Source: an uncultured Paracoccaceae bacterium (GTDB lineage: Bacteria > Pseudomonadota > Alphaproteobacteria > Rhodobacterales > Rhodobacteraceae). From it: 64,000 nucleotides of DNA. Under the pieces are notes generated by a model, which did no database searches, had not been told where the DNA came from, and was given only the letters and a program-made list of their open reading frames with translations. Each line of letters opens with the position of its first letter. The stretch's first letter is position 1. The stretch lies in assembly GCA_947489325.1 (NCBI GenBank), contig CANLDA010000020.1:1-64000 (forward strand), given 5' to 3'. A program made the position numbers and the translations under genes. Below are positions 53,967-63,041 of this stretch, piece by piece.

Positions 53967-55877
53967 ATGACAACAGCCACGAATGATCCGCAAGTCAGAC
54001 CAGACACGAAATCGGTGTTGACCTCAAAGTTTTCGTCATTGAGCATCGGAGTAAAATTAGCCGGGTTGATTGCAATTGGGTTTATCCTCGGATGCTCTAT
54101 AATCGTGGCCGTGCAATACAGCGCCGAACATAAGCGTATGCGCCAACTGTCGGTCGATAGTTCCGGAGATATTTCCCACCTTTTGGCCTCACAAATGGGG
54201 GGTGCCGTTCGTTTCGAAAAAGGCAGCCAGATTGAAAGCATGTATTCAGGGGTGATCGAGCACGAAGGCTCTAAGCTGAAGCGTTTGATCGTTGTCACCG
54301 CTGACGGAAATTTCATCACTGGGCATCAGGCCGATTTGACCACCGCACCCGATCTTGTAGCTCTGGCACAAACTGTAATTTCAGAAGGGGTCCAAACAAA
54401 AGCGGCCCAACTGAATAACACCTATCAGGTTGCTCAGGCCGTTCTATTTGGCTCTGACAACGAAGTCGTAGGCGTATTTGTCTCGGAATGGGATCTCCGT
54501 GAGATCAATCAAATGGCAAAAGTGCTCGCAATACGCAGCTTGGCACTGGCTGCGATGGTATCCTTAGCGATCCTCGGAGTTCTTTTGTTCGCGATTTCCA
54601 GAACCGTAGCGCGCCCTATCAGAAACCTGACCGCAACCATGCGCCGTATCGCAGCCAAAGATTATGAAGTTGAGGTTCCATCAGTTCACCGCAGCGATGA
54701 AATTGGCCAGATAGCCCACAACATGCTCGCCTTTCGAGATCAGCTTTACCAAGAAGCAGAGGCAGCGACCAAACGGCGTGAATTCGAAGAACGCCAACGC
54801 AACATGTTCCAAGACCTGTCCAGGGGATTGGGGCGTGTATCAGAAGGCGATATGACCCATCGTATCAACCCAGAATCATACAATGAACTCTCTGCGGATG
54901 ATCAAAAAGTTTGTCATGATTTCAACTTATTGGTCGAAAATTTTTCAACCGTCATTGCAACGGTTAAGGTCAGTGCTGAAGGTGTGCGTAATGGTGCCAT
55001 TGAGATCAATGGAGTTGCATCTGATCTGTCCAAACGATCCGAAATGCAAGCTGCCACGCTTGAAGAATCCGCAGCCGCTCTCGATGAACTGACCGCCAGT
55101 GTAAAATCCGCCGCACAGAACGCGCTTCAGGCCAAGGACGCCATCGTTGAAAATCGACATCAAGCTGAAACCAGCGGGGATATCGTACAAAATGCAGTTG
55201 AGGCGATGCGCCAGATTGAAGCCTCTTCCAGTCAGATCACGCAGATCATCGGCGTTATCGACGACATTGCTTTTCAAACAAACTTGCTCGCCTTGAACGC
55301 AGGGGTAGAGGCCGCACGCGCAGGCGAAGCAGGGCGTGGGTTTGCGGTTGTTGCATCAGAGGTACGTGCCCTTGCGCAGCGCGCTTCGGATTCTGCCCGG
55401 GAAATCAAAGAACTTATCTCTAAAAGTGCGCAACAAGTGGAGGAAGGTGGCACTTTGGTAGCCCAGACCGGCGATGCCTTGAATGACATTATCTCCAGTA
55501 TCGGCAAAGTAACAGGCCTGGTTTCCGAAATCGCAGCGTCTTCCAAGGAACAATCTGTCGGCCTTGAAGAAATCAACGTAGGCGTGAATGAGTTGGATCA
55601 AGTCACCCAGAAAAATGCCTCCGTTGTAGAGGAAGCTTCTGCTTCCAGCCAATCGCTTTCCATGGAAGCGGAACGTCTGACATCCGCGCTTGCACGGTTT
55701 GTTATCAACGAGGCAACCCATCCCGCCGTTTCGGATGAGCCGGTAATATTCTCGCGTAACCACACCCCGCAAGAAGAACTCGACGAGTTCTCAGCAACCT
55801 CAGAAACCGCCTTCACCCCTCCTGTGGGCGACCTTCCGAAAAAGGAAGGAACCACCGGTACCTGGCAAGATTTCTAA
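53967..55877 (+). CDS. Methyl-accepting chemotaxis protein with C-terminal tethering pentapeptide
   Basis: 636 residues from ATG 53967 (AAAGAG 6 nt upstream; a start at 53952 is also possible). Two membrane helices (about 28-52 and 186-208 in this numbering) flank a periplasmic sensor of roughly 130 residues; then HAMP, and a signalling domain with the conserved tip EAARAGEAGRGFAVVASEVRALAQ. Its last five residues are TWQDF, matching the x-W-x-x-F pentapeptide that docks CheR in other bacteria. Ligand unknown. It is followed by cheD, and cheR is in the opposite operon. Confidence 0.94.
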   Translation: MTTATNDPQVRPDTKSVLTSKFSSLSIGVKLAGLIAIGFILGCSIIVAVQYSAEHKRMRQLSVDSSGDISHLLASQMGGAVRFEKGSQIESMYSGVIEHEGSKLKRLIVVTADGNFITGHQADLTTAPDLVALAQTVISEGVQTKAAQLNNTYQVAQAVLFGSDNEVVGVFVSEWDLREINQMAKVLAIRSLALAAMVSLAILGVLLFAISRTVARPIRNLTATMRRIAAKDYEVEVPSVHRSDEIGQIAHNMLAFRDQLYQEAEAATKRREFEERQRNMFQDLSRGLGRVSEGDMTHRINPESYNELSADDQKVCHDFNLLVENFSTVIATVKVSAEGVRNGAIEINGVASDLSKRSEMQAATLEESAAALDELTASVKSAAQNALQAKDAIVENRHQAETSGDIVQNAVEAMRQIEASSSQITQIIGVIDDIAFQTNLLALNAGVEAARAGEAGRGFAVVASEVRALAQRASDSAREIKELISKSAQQVEEGGTLVAQTGDALNDIISSIGKVTGLVSEIAASSKEQSVGLEEINVGVNELDQVTQKNASVVEEASASSQSLSMEAERLTSALARFVINEATHPAVSDEPVIFSRNHTPQEELDEFSATSETAFTPPVGDLPKKEGTTGTWQDF

Positions 55878-55956
55878 CAAGAAATTACGCCAATGGGTTT
55901 TTTGCTTCCATTGCCTATTTTGCCCGTTTGCCAGAGCCTTGTCCCGGAGATCTATT

Positions 55957-56505
55957 TTGAACGCCCACGCATCAAACACAATTCACGTCGTTCAAGGCCA
56001 ATATCGGATTTCCGCATCACCTGAGGATAGGTTGGCAACTGTTTTGGGATCATGCATTGCCACTTGCATATTTGATGAACAGTTCGGCGTAGGGGGAATG
56101 AATCATTTCTTGGTTCCAGGCGAAGCAAATGCCCATGACGGCAATCTGAAATATGGGGTCAACGCAATGGAACTTTTGATCAATGGCATCTTGCAAAAGG
56201 GAGCCAGTCGAGAACACCTTCGCGCAAAGGTTTTTGGCGGGGCAAAACTGTTTGCTGGACGGCATGCCGTTGGCGAAGCCAATGCGCGCTTTGCTTTGTG
56301 GTATCTCGAAGCGGAAAACATCCCTGTAGTTTCACGATGCATCGGTGGCAATCAGGGGCGCAAAGTTCGCTTTCACCCATATACTGGGCAGGCTCAACGT
56401 ATGTTCCTGTCTGACATTCCCAGCGAAACCATACCGTCAAAATCCGCTAGCCGCCAACACGCACCCAAAGCGAACGAGGCAGTAGGAGCACTGACTTTGT
56501 TTTAG
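55957..56505 (+). CDS. cheD: Chemoreceptor glutamine deamidase CheD
   Basis: 182 residues from TTG 55957, preferred over TTG 55939 because GGAG lies 7 nt upstream. Conserved catalytic pieces: ATVLGSCIATCIFD (nucleophile Cys), GGMNHFLVPG (His) and YGVNAMELLINGIL; the C-terminal third has GRKVRFHPYTGQA. It deamidates glutamines on MCPs, adjusting adaptation. It lies 79 bp after the MCP gene. No cheC or cheB is present in the window. Confidence 0.93.
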   Translation: MNAHASNTIHVVQGQYRISASPEDRLATVLGSCIATCIFDEQFGVGGMNHFLVPGEANAHDGNLKYGVNAMELLINGILQKGASREHLRAKVFGGAKLFAGRHAVGEANARFALWYLEAENIPVVSRCIGGNQGRKVRFHPYTGQAQRMFLSDIPSETIPSKSASRQHAPKANEAVGALTLF

Positions 56506-56607
56506 CGCACGCTATCGCGCTATCTGCCGAGCATCATCGGCCTGTCAAGCTCAGATATTTAGGACGAAATTTAAGACCGACACTTCGCTCATCGGACCAG
56601 TCGAACA

Positions 56608-56955
56608 TCAAAATAACGCAACATGTCCGTTGGCGGTCGCAGAAGGCTGTTCAGATAGTGACGGATGCAACAAACGAACCCGCAGATCATGCAGGCGCAA
56701 CAGGTCCTGCAATAGATCCACATTCGTAATCGCATCCACATCAATATCTTGGGCAATTCTATGTACCACGTGTGCCACATCACACAAAGATTGATGCAAT
56801 AAATCAATCTCCTGCAAACGTTGACACAATGAGGCCTCCAAAGTGCTTAGAGGGAGCCTGGAAATCGCGGCGTCAATATCTTCTGCCAGTTCCGCCAGAC
56901 TCGTCACCTCGTTGGCCGTGCGGTGCAAAATACCTCTGGTGGAAATTTCATTCAT
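56608..56955 (-). CDS. Small CheZ-like protein at the end of the che operon (candidate CheY phosphatase)
   Basis: 115 residues from ATG 56955, no signal peptide, predicted all-helical. A long amphipathic helix carries CQRLQEIDLLHQSLCDVAHVV; within it Asp51 and Gln55 form the DxxxQ spacing of the CheZ/CheT phosphatase active site (Asp143/Gln147 in E. coli CheZ). It is the last gene of the leftward che operon, 25 bp after a cheY. No other CheZ-type phosphatase is in the window. Half of E. coli CheZ's length, so a phosphatase call is inference. It ends GHVALF. Confidence 0.6.
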   Translation of the reverse strand: MNEISTRGILHRTANEVTSLAELAEDIDAAISRLPLSTLEASLCQRLQEIDLLHQSLCDVAHVVHRIAQDIDVDAITNVDLLQDLLRLHDLRVRLLHPSLSEQPSATANGHVALF

Positions 56956-56980
56956 TTGCTGTCCCCGGGTATCATTGCAG

Positions 56981-57367
56981 TCACAAGCGACCCACAACTT
57001 TTTCGATGCAAGCCTTCAAGTCATTGGTTGAAAATGGTTTCCTGAGGAAATTATTCATCGCAAGCTTACGTCCTTGATCGATGACCTCTTTGGTCGCCTT
57101 CCCAGTTACCAAAATAAATCCAATTCGTGATGTCACCTTATGATTTCGCAACCCTTCCAAAAGTTGCAAGCCGTCGACTCCCGGCATGTTGTAATCTGAA
57201 ATTACAAGATGCGCAGGTCGGGTCACCAATTTTCGAAATGCGGCGCCACCATCATTCTCAGTACGATAGTTTTTGACACCCATTTCCTCAAGCGCTTGGG
57301 TAATAACTCCACGGCTTGTAGACATGTCATCCACTACCATCACATGCAAACGATCCCTAATACTCAT
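56981..57367 (-). CDS. cheY: CheY-type response regulator (second copy)
   Basis: 128 residues from ATG 57367. Receiver domain with acidic pair VVDDMSTSRG, phospho-acceptor Asp in VISDYNMPGVDG (about residue 57), Thr in LVTGKA and Lys in RKPF. No output domain. Overlaps the end of cheR by 4 nt. Likely the flagellar or phosphate-sink CheY of this operon. Confidence 0.93.
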   Translation of the reverse strand: MSIRDRLHVMVVDDMSTSRGVITQALEEMGVKNYRTENDGGAAFRKLVTRPAHLVISDYNMPGVDGLQLLEGLRNHKVTSRIGFILVTGKATKEVIDQGRKLAMNNFLRKPFSTNDLKACIEKVVGRL

Positions 57368-58290
57368 TTGATCGCTCCTTGAAAAATTGCTTCGGAATTC
57401 GTGGAGTTCTTTCGCTGAGACGTCGGTATGTCCGCGCGCTTGTAGTGCGACGTTCCCAAGGGGCGGAAATATGACATGGCATCCTGTGAAAGCCGTTCTG
57501 AATGCCCAATATACAAACGCGCATTTGGCGACATGTAATCTGCGAACCTCTGCCAAAGATTATTCTGTGTGACCGCATCGAAGTAAATCACCACATTGCG
57601 ACATAAAATAACGTCAAACATGCCAGAAAAGGGCCAATCCCCAATCAGGTTGAGAACCCGAAATGTGATCAAATCACGCGCCTTTTGTGCAACTTGAACA
57701 ACATCCTGTTTGTTGGGCACGGATCGGAAATTTGTGTCAATAATTTCCTGTGGCAATTTGGATATACTTGTGCGTTGAAACTGCGCATCAATACCCGTCT
57801 GAACGACAACCGGGTCAATATCAGTTGCCAAAATCTTGATATCCAAATCTGCAGCTTCGGGGCAAACCGACAAAAGAGTGAAGGCAAGGCTATAGGCTTC
57901 TTCTCCGGTGGCGCATCCTGCCGACCAAATGCGCACACGTGCGCCCGTCTTGGCGCGCTGCACAAGAGATGGAAAGACATTGACTTTCAGGTCGTCAAAA
58001 TGAGCATCTTCGCGAAAAAAGCGCGTTACATTTGTAGTCAATCTGGAAATCATATGTGTCACTTCAACGGGCCCGTCAGAGCTTTCGATCAATTGACGAT
58101 AGGCTTTAAAGTCCCGCATCCCCAAGGTTCGAAGGCGGCGCGATAATCGCGCTATGACCATTGGCCGTTTGGACAAGGCCAAGCAAATACCGGTCTCTTT
58201 GTATAAACGCGCAGCAATTACCCGAAAATCGTCATCCGAGAATGGATACGCTTCTGCAAGTTGTCGTTCATGCCCATCCATCTTCAGCAC
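57364..58290 (-). CDS. cheR: Chemotaxis protein methyltransferase CheR
   Basis: 308 residues. N-terminal helical domain (FRVIAARLYKETGICLALSKR) that contacts receptors; SAM-binding IWSAGCATGEEAYSLAF (about residues 120-137) and LCRNVVIYFDAVTQNNL. It methylates MCP glutamates. Its start overlaps the end of cheW by 7 nt. The MCP in this locus ends with a pentapeptide that could tether it. Confidence 0.96.
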   Translation of the reverse strand: MLKMDGHERQLAEAYPFSDDDFRVIAARLYKETGICLALSKRPMVIARLSRRLRTLGMRDFKAYRQLIESSDGPVEVTHMISRLTTNVTRFFREDAHFDDLKVNVFPSLVQRAKTGARVRIWSAGCATGEEAYSLAFTLLSVCPEAADLDIKILATDIDPVVVQTGIDAQFQRTSISKLPQEIIDTNFRSVPNKQDVVQVAQKARDLITFRVLNLIGDWPFSGMFDVILCRNVVIYFDAVTQNNLWQRFADYMSPNARLYIGHSERLSQDAMSYFRPLGTSHYKRADIPTSQRKNSTNSEAIFQGAIK

Positions 58291-58754
58291 GTTGTATGTC
58301 CCTGTCGCGCCGGTAGAATGCGCGCCACATCAATGGCACGGATCATTTTGTCTTCGATGGTGAAAACTCCTTCGATGAAATTCCGTGTCGCACCGGAGGC
58401 AACATCAGGTGTTGGTTTCATGTCGTCATGTGGGAGGTTCAAAATGTCAGAAACGGCCTCAACAAGAAGCCCAACCATACGTTCATCCAACATAACAATG
58501 ATGATTACATGCCGTGGCGACGGGTTCGTAACGCCCAATCCCAGACGCAATGACAGATCAACCACAGGAAGAACTGTGCCACGCAAATTCATCATCCCTT
58601 TGACGTAATCAGGGGCATGGGGCAAGACGGTTGTCGGAGTCCACCCCCTGATTTCGCGCACATATCCGATATCAATGCAAAACCCTTGATCCGCGACGTG
58701 AAAGGCAACGATTTCGCGGCTCTGATGGATGTCTACGGCAACATTATTATCCAT
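58284..58754 (-). CDS. cheW: Chemotaxis coupling protein CheW
   Basis: 156 residues, a single CheW fold: EIVAFHVADQGFCIDIGYVREI at the start, then GMMNLRGTVLPVVDLSLRLG and the second SH3-like half with LLVEAVSDILNLPHDD. It links MCPs to CheA. The start overlaps the cheA stop by 8 nt. Confidence 0.96.
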   Translation of the reverse strand: MDNNVAVDIHQSREIVAFHVADQGFCIDIGYVREIRGWTPTTVLPHAPDYVKGMMNLRGTVLPVVDLSLRLGLGVTNPSPRHVIIIVMLDERMVGLLVEAVSDILNLPHDDMKPTPDVASGATRNFIEGVFTIEDKMIRAIDVARILPARQGHTTC

Positions 58755-60897
58755 TGTTCAACACTCCTTTTGATGACGCCCCGACCTCATGGTGATGTAA
58801 CGACGTCACCGGATGAAGCTGGTCAGTGTCGACAATCAGCGCGATTCTCCCATCCCCAAGGATGGTTGCAGCTGCAATGCCGGGAATAAATCCATAGTTT
58901 GTTTCCAGCCCCTTGATGACAACCTCGCGTTGATCAAAAACCTGATCTACCGCGACAGCAGTGCGCCGCCCGTTCTCATTTTCAATGAGTAAAAGCGTGA
59001 GTCCTGAAAAATCCTGCGGCATTTCGCGATAGCCAAGGCAGGCCCCCAAATCCAAAACCGGGACCAATTCCCCATGTGAGGACATCACCAAATCATCTGA
59101 ACCAAGCACTTGAACCCCGGCTTCATCAGCGCGCACTGTTTCACGCAAAGCCGATGTCGGAACGACCACGGTTTCACCTGCGGCTTGAACGACCATGCCT
59201 TCCAATACAGCAAGCGTTAGGGGCAGACTTATTGACACCGTTGTGCCGCTTCCCGGTGAGGAGTGAATGACAACGCGCCCGCCCAACGCACGAATTTCAC
59301 TTTTGACCACATCCATTCCCACGCCGCGCCCAGACATGTTGGACACCACGTCATTGGTCGAAAATCCCGGCAAAAAGAGAAGATTGTCGATCTCAGTGTC
59401 GGCCAAATCAGCATCATCAGGGATGAGACCTTTTTTAATGGCCAAAGAACGTACCTTGTCTCTGTTCACGCCTGCACCATCATCACTCAATTCGATCACA
59501 ACCCGCCCGGAACGATGTGCTGCAGACAGGGTGACTGTACCTTGCGCAGGTTTCCCGGCTGCTATGCGGAATTCGGTTTCCTCCAAGCCATGATCCACCG
59601 CATTGCGGATCATATGTGTCAACGGGTCAGCCAGCCTTTCGATAACAGTCTTATCGACCTCAACAGTGTCACCAATCGTTTCGAATTTGGCAGCTTTTCC
59701 AGTTTCTTGTGCTGCCTCTCGAACAATTCGAGACATGCGTTGAAACAAGGGTTTCACGGGTTGTGCGCGAATGGCCATGACGCTTTCTTGCAATTCGCTG
59801 GACAGCTGCTTGAGTTGCGCCATTGCGGCCTCAACCTGATTGCCGGATTGCAGAGACATTTCGCTGACCGATTGGGTCAGCATGGCTTCGCTGATGACCA
59901 TTTCCCCAACGATATTGATCAATCGATCCACCCGCTCCAGATCAACCCGGATCGTCGTCTTGGTAGCGGTGACTTTCTTCTCTGCTTTTTTTCCGAAAAT
60001 TGATATTCCTTCTATGTCCGCCCTCGTATCGGCAGATATCACAGTGGGGCTTTCTGGCGAGATGGGGGGGAGAAAAACTGGCGGATTGTCTTCTTGCACC
60101 TGCATAAAGTCCGAAATGTCAGGCAGGCTATCAGCTCCTTCGTCAATCCTTATGATTTCCAGCGCACATTGATCCTCGACGAACTCGAAAACTTCTCGGA
60201 TGTCGCTTTGGTTTTCATCAGTGATCAACCTAAGATGCCAAGATACGCTTGGCTCATCCCATTCCATTTCGGAAAGAACCGGAACCTCGGAAAGATCAGC
60301 AGTGATCTCAAGTTCGCCTAAATCTTTGAGCGCCCGGATCAGCAAGGCAGCATCATTCCCATTGGCGTAAAGTTCTTTTTTGGGGGTAAAGCGGATTTCA
60401 AACTCGCTTTTACCATCTCCCTCCAGCTCTGGGAGATCGTTCACCTCTGGTAGCTCAAGCGCAAATCCGATGGCTTCGAAGTCATCTGGCGAAACTTCCT
60501 CGTCTTCGCCCGTTCCTCCGCCAAGCTGACGCAATTCCTCGATCAGCGCATCATCCTGAGAAGGCGCATTTTCCTCTCCTGAATTTGCCGCTTCGACTAA
60601 ATCAGCCAAACGGTCACTGGATTTGTAAAATACGGCCAACATTTCGGGGCTAACAGAGACTGTGCCAGCACGGACATCATCCAAAACATTTTCAAACGCA
60701 TGTGCAAAAGAAACCAATGTCTCAAGCCCAAATGCCCCAGCGCCGCCCTTGATTGAATGTACGGTCCGGAAAACAGCATTTACAACCTCTGCATCGGCTG
60801 TTCCGTCATCCATGGCATTCAAACCATCGGCCAAAGCCTCTAGCAGATCCTCACATTCCTGAAAAAAACCTTCACGCAGGTCGGCAGAACCACTCAT
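58747..60897 (-). CDS. cheA: Chemotaxis sensor kinase CheA
   Basis: 716 residues. Hpt domain with phosphorylated His47 (FRTVHSIKGGAGAFG), a divergent CheY-binding middle region, dimerisation helices (VDRLINIVGEMVISEAML, about 322-340), kinase domain with N-box HMIRNAVDHGLE and SGRGVGMDVVK, then a C-terminal CheW-like domain. It phosphorylates CheY in response to MCP signals. Operon order STAS-cheY-cheA-cheW-cheR-cheY. Confidence 0.97.
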   Translation of the reverse strand: MSGSADLREGFFQECEDLLEALADGLNAMDDGTADAEVVNAVFRTVHSIKGGAGAFGLETLVSFAHAFENVLDDVRAGTVSVSPEMLAVFYKSSDRLADLVEAANSGEENAPSQDDALIEELRQLGGGTGEDEEVSPDDFEAIGFALELPEVNDLPELEGDGKSEFEIRFTPKKELYANGNDAALLIRALKDLGELEITADLSEVPVLSEMEWDEPSVSWHLRLITDENQSDIREVFEFVEDQCALEIIRIDEGADSLPDISDFMQVQEDNPPVFLPPISPESPTVISADTRADIEGISIFGKKAEKKVTATKTTIRVDLERVDRLINIVGEMVISEAMLTQSVSEMSLQSGNQVEAAMAQLKQLSSELQESVMAIRAQPVKPLFQRMSRIVREAAQETGKAAKFETIGDTVEVDKTVIERLADPLTHMIRNAVDHGLEETEFRIAAGKPAQGTVTLSAAHRSGRVVIELSDDGAGVNRDKVRSLAIKKGLIPDDADLADTEIDNLLFLPGFSTNDVVSNMSGRGVGMDVVKSEIRALGGRVVIHSSPGSGTTVSISLPLTLAVLEGMVVQAAGETVVVPTSALRETVRADEAGVQVLGSDDLVMSSHGELVPVLDLGACLGYREMPQDFSGLTLLLIENENGRRTAVAVDQVFDQREVVIKGLETNYGFIPGIAAATILGDGRIALIVDTDQLHPVTSLHHHEVGASSKGVLNNG

Positions 60898-60903
60898 GTT
60901 ACA

Positions 60904-61272
60904 TTACCTCACAACCACCTTATGGATGGCAGACACCAACTTGCCTTCATCAAAGGGTTTAACAATCCACCCGGTCGCACCGGCATCGCGAGCGCGTGCC
61001 TTTAACGCTGGGGAACTCTCTGTTGTTAAAATTAAAATTGGCAGACCGCGCAGACGTGATTGGCCCCGAACACCTTTGATAAATCCAAATCCATCAAGGC
61101 GGGGCATATTGATGTCAGTGATCACGACATCGGGCTGAGAGTCTTCCAATTTATCCAACCCCTGTTGACCATCCTCGGCCAAGGCAACCTCAAAGCCCGC
61201 ATTTTCCAGGGCTTGCGCCAACATTCCCCGCATCGTGCGGGAGTCATCAATGGCCAAAACGCTAATTGTCAT
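60904..61272 (-). CDS. cheY: CheY-type response regulator (first copy)
   Basis: 122 residues. Receiver with AIDDSRTMRGML, phospho-acceptor Asp in VITDINMPRLDGFGFI (about residue 53), Thr in LTTESS and Lys in IVKPFDEG. Closer to the TspO/CheY-type phosphate sinks of other che operons than to cheY at 56981. Overlaps the STAS gene by 4 nt and precedes cheA by 6 nt. Confidence 0.93.
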   Translation of the reverse strand: MTISVLAIDDSRTMRGMLAQALENAGFEVALAEDGQQGLDKLEDSQPDVVITDINMPRLDGFGFIKGVRGQSRLRGLPILILTTESSPALKARARDAGATGWIVKPFDEGKLVSAIHKVVVR

Positions 61273-61592
61273 GCGGTCTCACTTTCCTGAAACAAATCTT
61301 CTGGCACCCCTAATAAATTCAGTGCCTGCACAAATGCTGATGAAGGCGCGACAACTTCAAAGTCGGCGCCGTCTTTCAGCCACTGCATCTTGATCGACAC
61401 AAGTAATTGCACCCCAAGCCCACCAACATGACGCACATCGCTGGCATTCAGGGAAACGGGTGTATCCCTCAAATGTTCCAGCGCCTCTGCGATCTCTTCG
61501 CAGGTGCTGTAATCAAGTTGTTCTGGCAGTGTCATGATCCATGGATCACGTGATGCGCCAATTTCATCGCAAGAGGGAACAGAATCACTCAT
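61269..61592 (-). CDS. STAS-domain protein at the head of the che operon
   Basis: 107 residues from ATG 61592 (GGAAAG upstream). A single STAS domain: MTLPEQLDYSTCEEIAEAL then SLNASDVRHVGGLGVQLLVS. The usual phosphorylated serine of anti-sigma antagonists (DSSG) is replaced (VGGLG), so it is probably not a phospho-switch. Role in chemotaxis unknown; similar STAS proteins accompany che operons in other alphaproteobacteria. Confidence 0.8.
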   Translation of the reverse strand: MSDSVPSCDEIGASRDPWIMTLPEQLDYSTCEEIAEALEHLRDTPVSLNASDVRHVGGLGVQLLVSIKMQWLKDGADFEVVAPSSAFVQALNLLGVPEDLFQESETA

Positions 61593-61759
61593 CTTGGTCT
61601 TTCCACAAAGAAGCCCAGACAAAGGGGCAGTTCCTCATGCCTACGCCGCTTTCGTTAAAAGACCGTTGTGGTTTTGGATTTTAATCACATGACAGTATTT
61701 ACAAAGCCCTCTATTCAAAGACTCCGATATCTACAGCATTACCGTGATTTTGGTACGAG

Positions 61760-62017
61760 ATGGATTGGATGTTCCGCCACATCTGGGAGGCCCGCCGTAC
61801 ACAAGCCAAAGAGCCGCTGCATACGAGCAAGCGCAAACTGGCGACCATCGACAAGCTGCTTGATCTTATCATGGGGTCAAACAACACCACCGTGATCCGT
61901 AAATACGAAGAAAAGATTGAACAGCATGAACACGACAAAGCGCGTCTGACTGAGAAAACGTCCAATCAAACCGAACCCAAAGGCTCTTTCGAAGAAAAAC
62001 TAGAACTCCATAAATAG
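61760..62017 (+). pseudogene. Remnant of a serine-type site-specific recombinase (C-terminal part)
   Basis: An 85-codon frame reads MFRHIWEARRTQAK near its start, then KLATIDKLLDLIMGSNNTTVIRKYEEKIEQHEHDKARLTEK (quoted piecewise: LLDLIMGSNNTTVIRKYEEK and IEQHEHDKARLTEK). This matches the coiled coil after the zinc ribbon in large serine recombinases, ending GSFEEKLELH. Upstream sequence has in-frame stops and no catalytic domain. It adjoins the 3' end of tRNA-Leu, a typical landing site for integrative elements, so it is likely debris of a lost element. Confidence 0.65.
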
Positions 62018-62046
62018 CGTTTATATTCAAATCTTTAGAGATAATT

Positions 62047-62064
62047 ACAGACCCTCAGGTCTGT
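62047..62064. terminator. Hairpin 3' of tRNA-Leu
   Basis: Perfect 7-bp stem ACAGACC/GGTCTGT with loop CTCA, just beyond the tRNA 3' end; TTT follows on the plus strand. Could terminate either the tRNA or the recombinase remnant. Confidence 0.5.
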
Positions 62065-62066
62065 TT

Positions 62067-62153
62067 TGGTGCGGGCGGTGGGACTCGAACCCACACGGGG
62101 CTAGGCCCCAACAGATTTTAAGTCTGGTATGTCTACCATTCCATCACGCCCGC
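62067..62153 (-). tRNA. tRNA-Leu (anticodon UAA)
   Basis: 87 nt including an encoded CCA. Acceptor GCGGGCG pairs with CGCCCGC; the D-arm contains TGGTAGACA; the anticodon loop is CTTAAAA; the long variable arm GGGGCCTAGCCCC is typical of leucine tRNA; the T-arm has GGGTTCGAGTCCC. Read leftward. Confidence 0.97.
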
Positions 62154-62213
62154 GCATCTGATTTTATGATCAGACGAGGCGAACATAACGTCTGAATGCG
62201 TGGTGTAAAGCAC

Positions 62214-62765
62214 CTAAAGGTCTTCTCCTTGAGGGATCGTTCTGGGTGGCGCTTTCAGCAGGCCACGTTCGGGCACCCAAGGGTTCAACTCTATTGCCCG
62301 CGCCAGCATGTCTTGCGCTTCGGACTCGCGCCCGAGACCGATCAGGGTCAAGGCGCTTCCGGTCATGGCAGCCACATGATTTGGCGATAATTCCAACGCG
62401 CGCTGCAAATCAGGCAAAGCTGATGCGAAATCCTGTCGCAGGAAATGCACGAATGCGCGTTGGTTATACCCTTCGGCGTAATTCGGGCAATAAGCCACCA
62501 AAGCATCTAAATCTTCGAGTGCGCCCAAGAAATCATAAGAGCTGCGTCGCTTCATGCCACGATCAAGCATTTCTTGTGCAGTTTCATCGGGGGCATCTGC
62601 CCATAGTGCCCACATATCTTGTGCGAGCATTCGCGCACTGTTTTCGTCAGGTGCCTCTCGTGCAGCCGACAAGAGCTGTGCAATTTTTTGGGAATGGTCA
62701 GGGGGCGCAGGACATTCCGCAAATGCAGATGTAGCGAAAAGGCATATGACAGTAGCAAGTTTCAT
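62214..62765 (-). CDS. Secreted TPR-repeat protein
   Basis: 183 residues. Signal peptide MKLATVICLFATSAFA cut before ECPAPP. Two to three TPR units follow, e.g. SYDFLGALEDLDALVAYCPNYAEGYNQRA and DFASALPDLQRALELSPNHVAAM (quoted in part: GALEDLDALVAYCPNYAEGY; ALPDLQRALELSPNHVAAM), then RESEAQDMLARAIELNPW. Presumably periplasmic scaffold; partners unknown. Located 57 bp upstream of tRNA-Leu. Confidence 0.88.
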   Translation of the reverse strand: MKLATVICLFATSAFAECPAPPDHSQKIAQLLSAAREAPDENSARMLAQDMWALWADAPDETAQEMLDRGMKRRSSYDFLGALEDLDALVAYCPNYAEGYNQRAFVHFLRQDFASALPDLQRALELSPNHVAAMTGSALTLIGLGRESEAQDMLARAIELNPWVPERGLLKAPPRTIPQGEDL

Positions 62766-63041
62766 AACTCAATCGTGGCATTTAATCTCAATATTTCAAG
62801 TCACATCATCGCGACCTCTTACTTGACCTTGACATGATCTATCTTCAGCCTGCAGTCATGTTTCCCACCAAGGATCACAACCTATCAATGCGTACGCCTT
62901 ATGTGACCCATGGGCTGATCTTGACGCTACCTATTAGCTTTTACCATGACAGGGCAAATTCGGACCTAGAGATCAAGGCCGACCCATCTTTCCGCGAAGC
63001 CGTTTAAACCACACCGCCATCCCCATCGTCAGGAGACGCCG

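Noticed and set aside
59263-60003. 246-codon rightward frame
   Set aside because: Antisense to cheA, which has clear kinase motifs.
62858-63007. 49-codon rightward frame between the TPR and GFA genes
   Set aside because: Begins ATG TTT CCC with no ribosome site; composition is neutral and no family was recognised.
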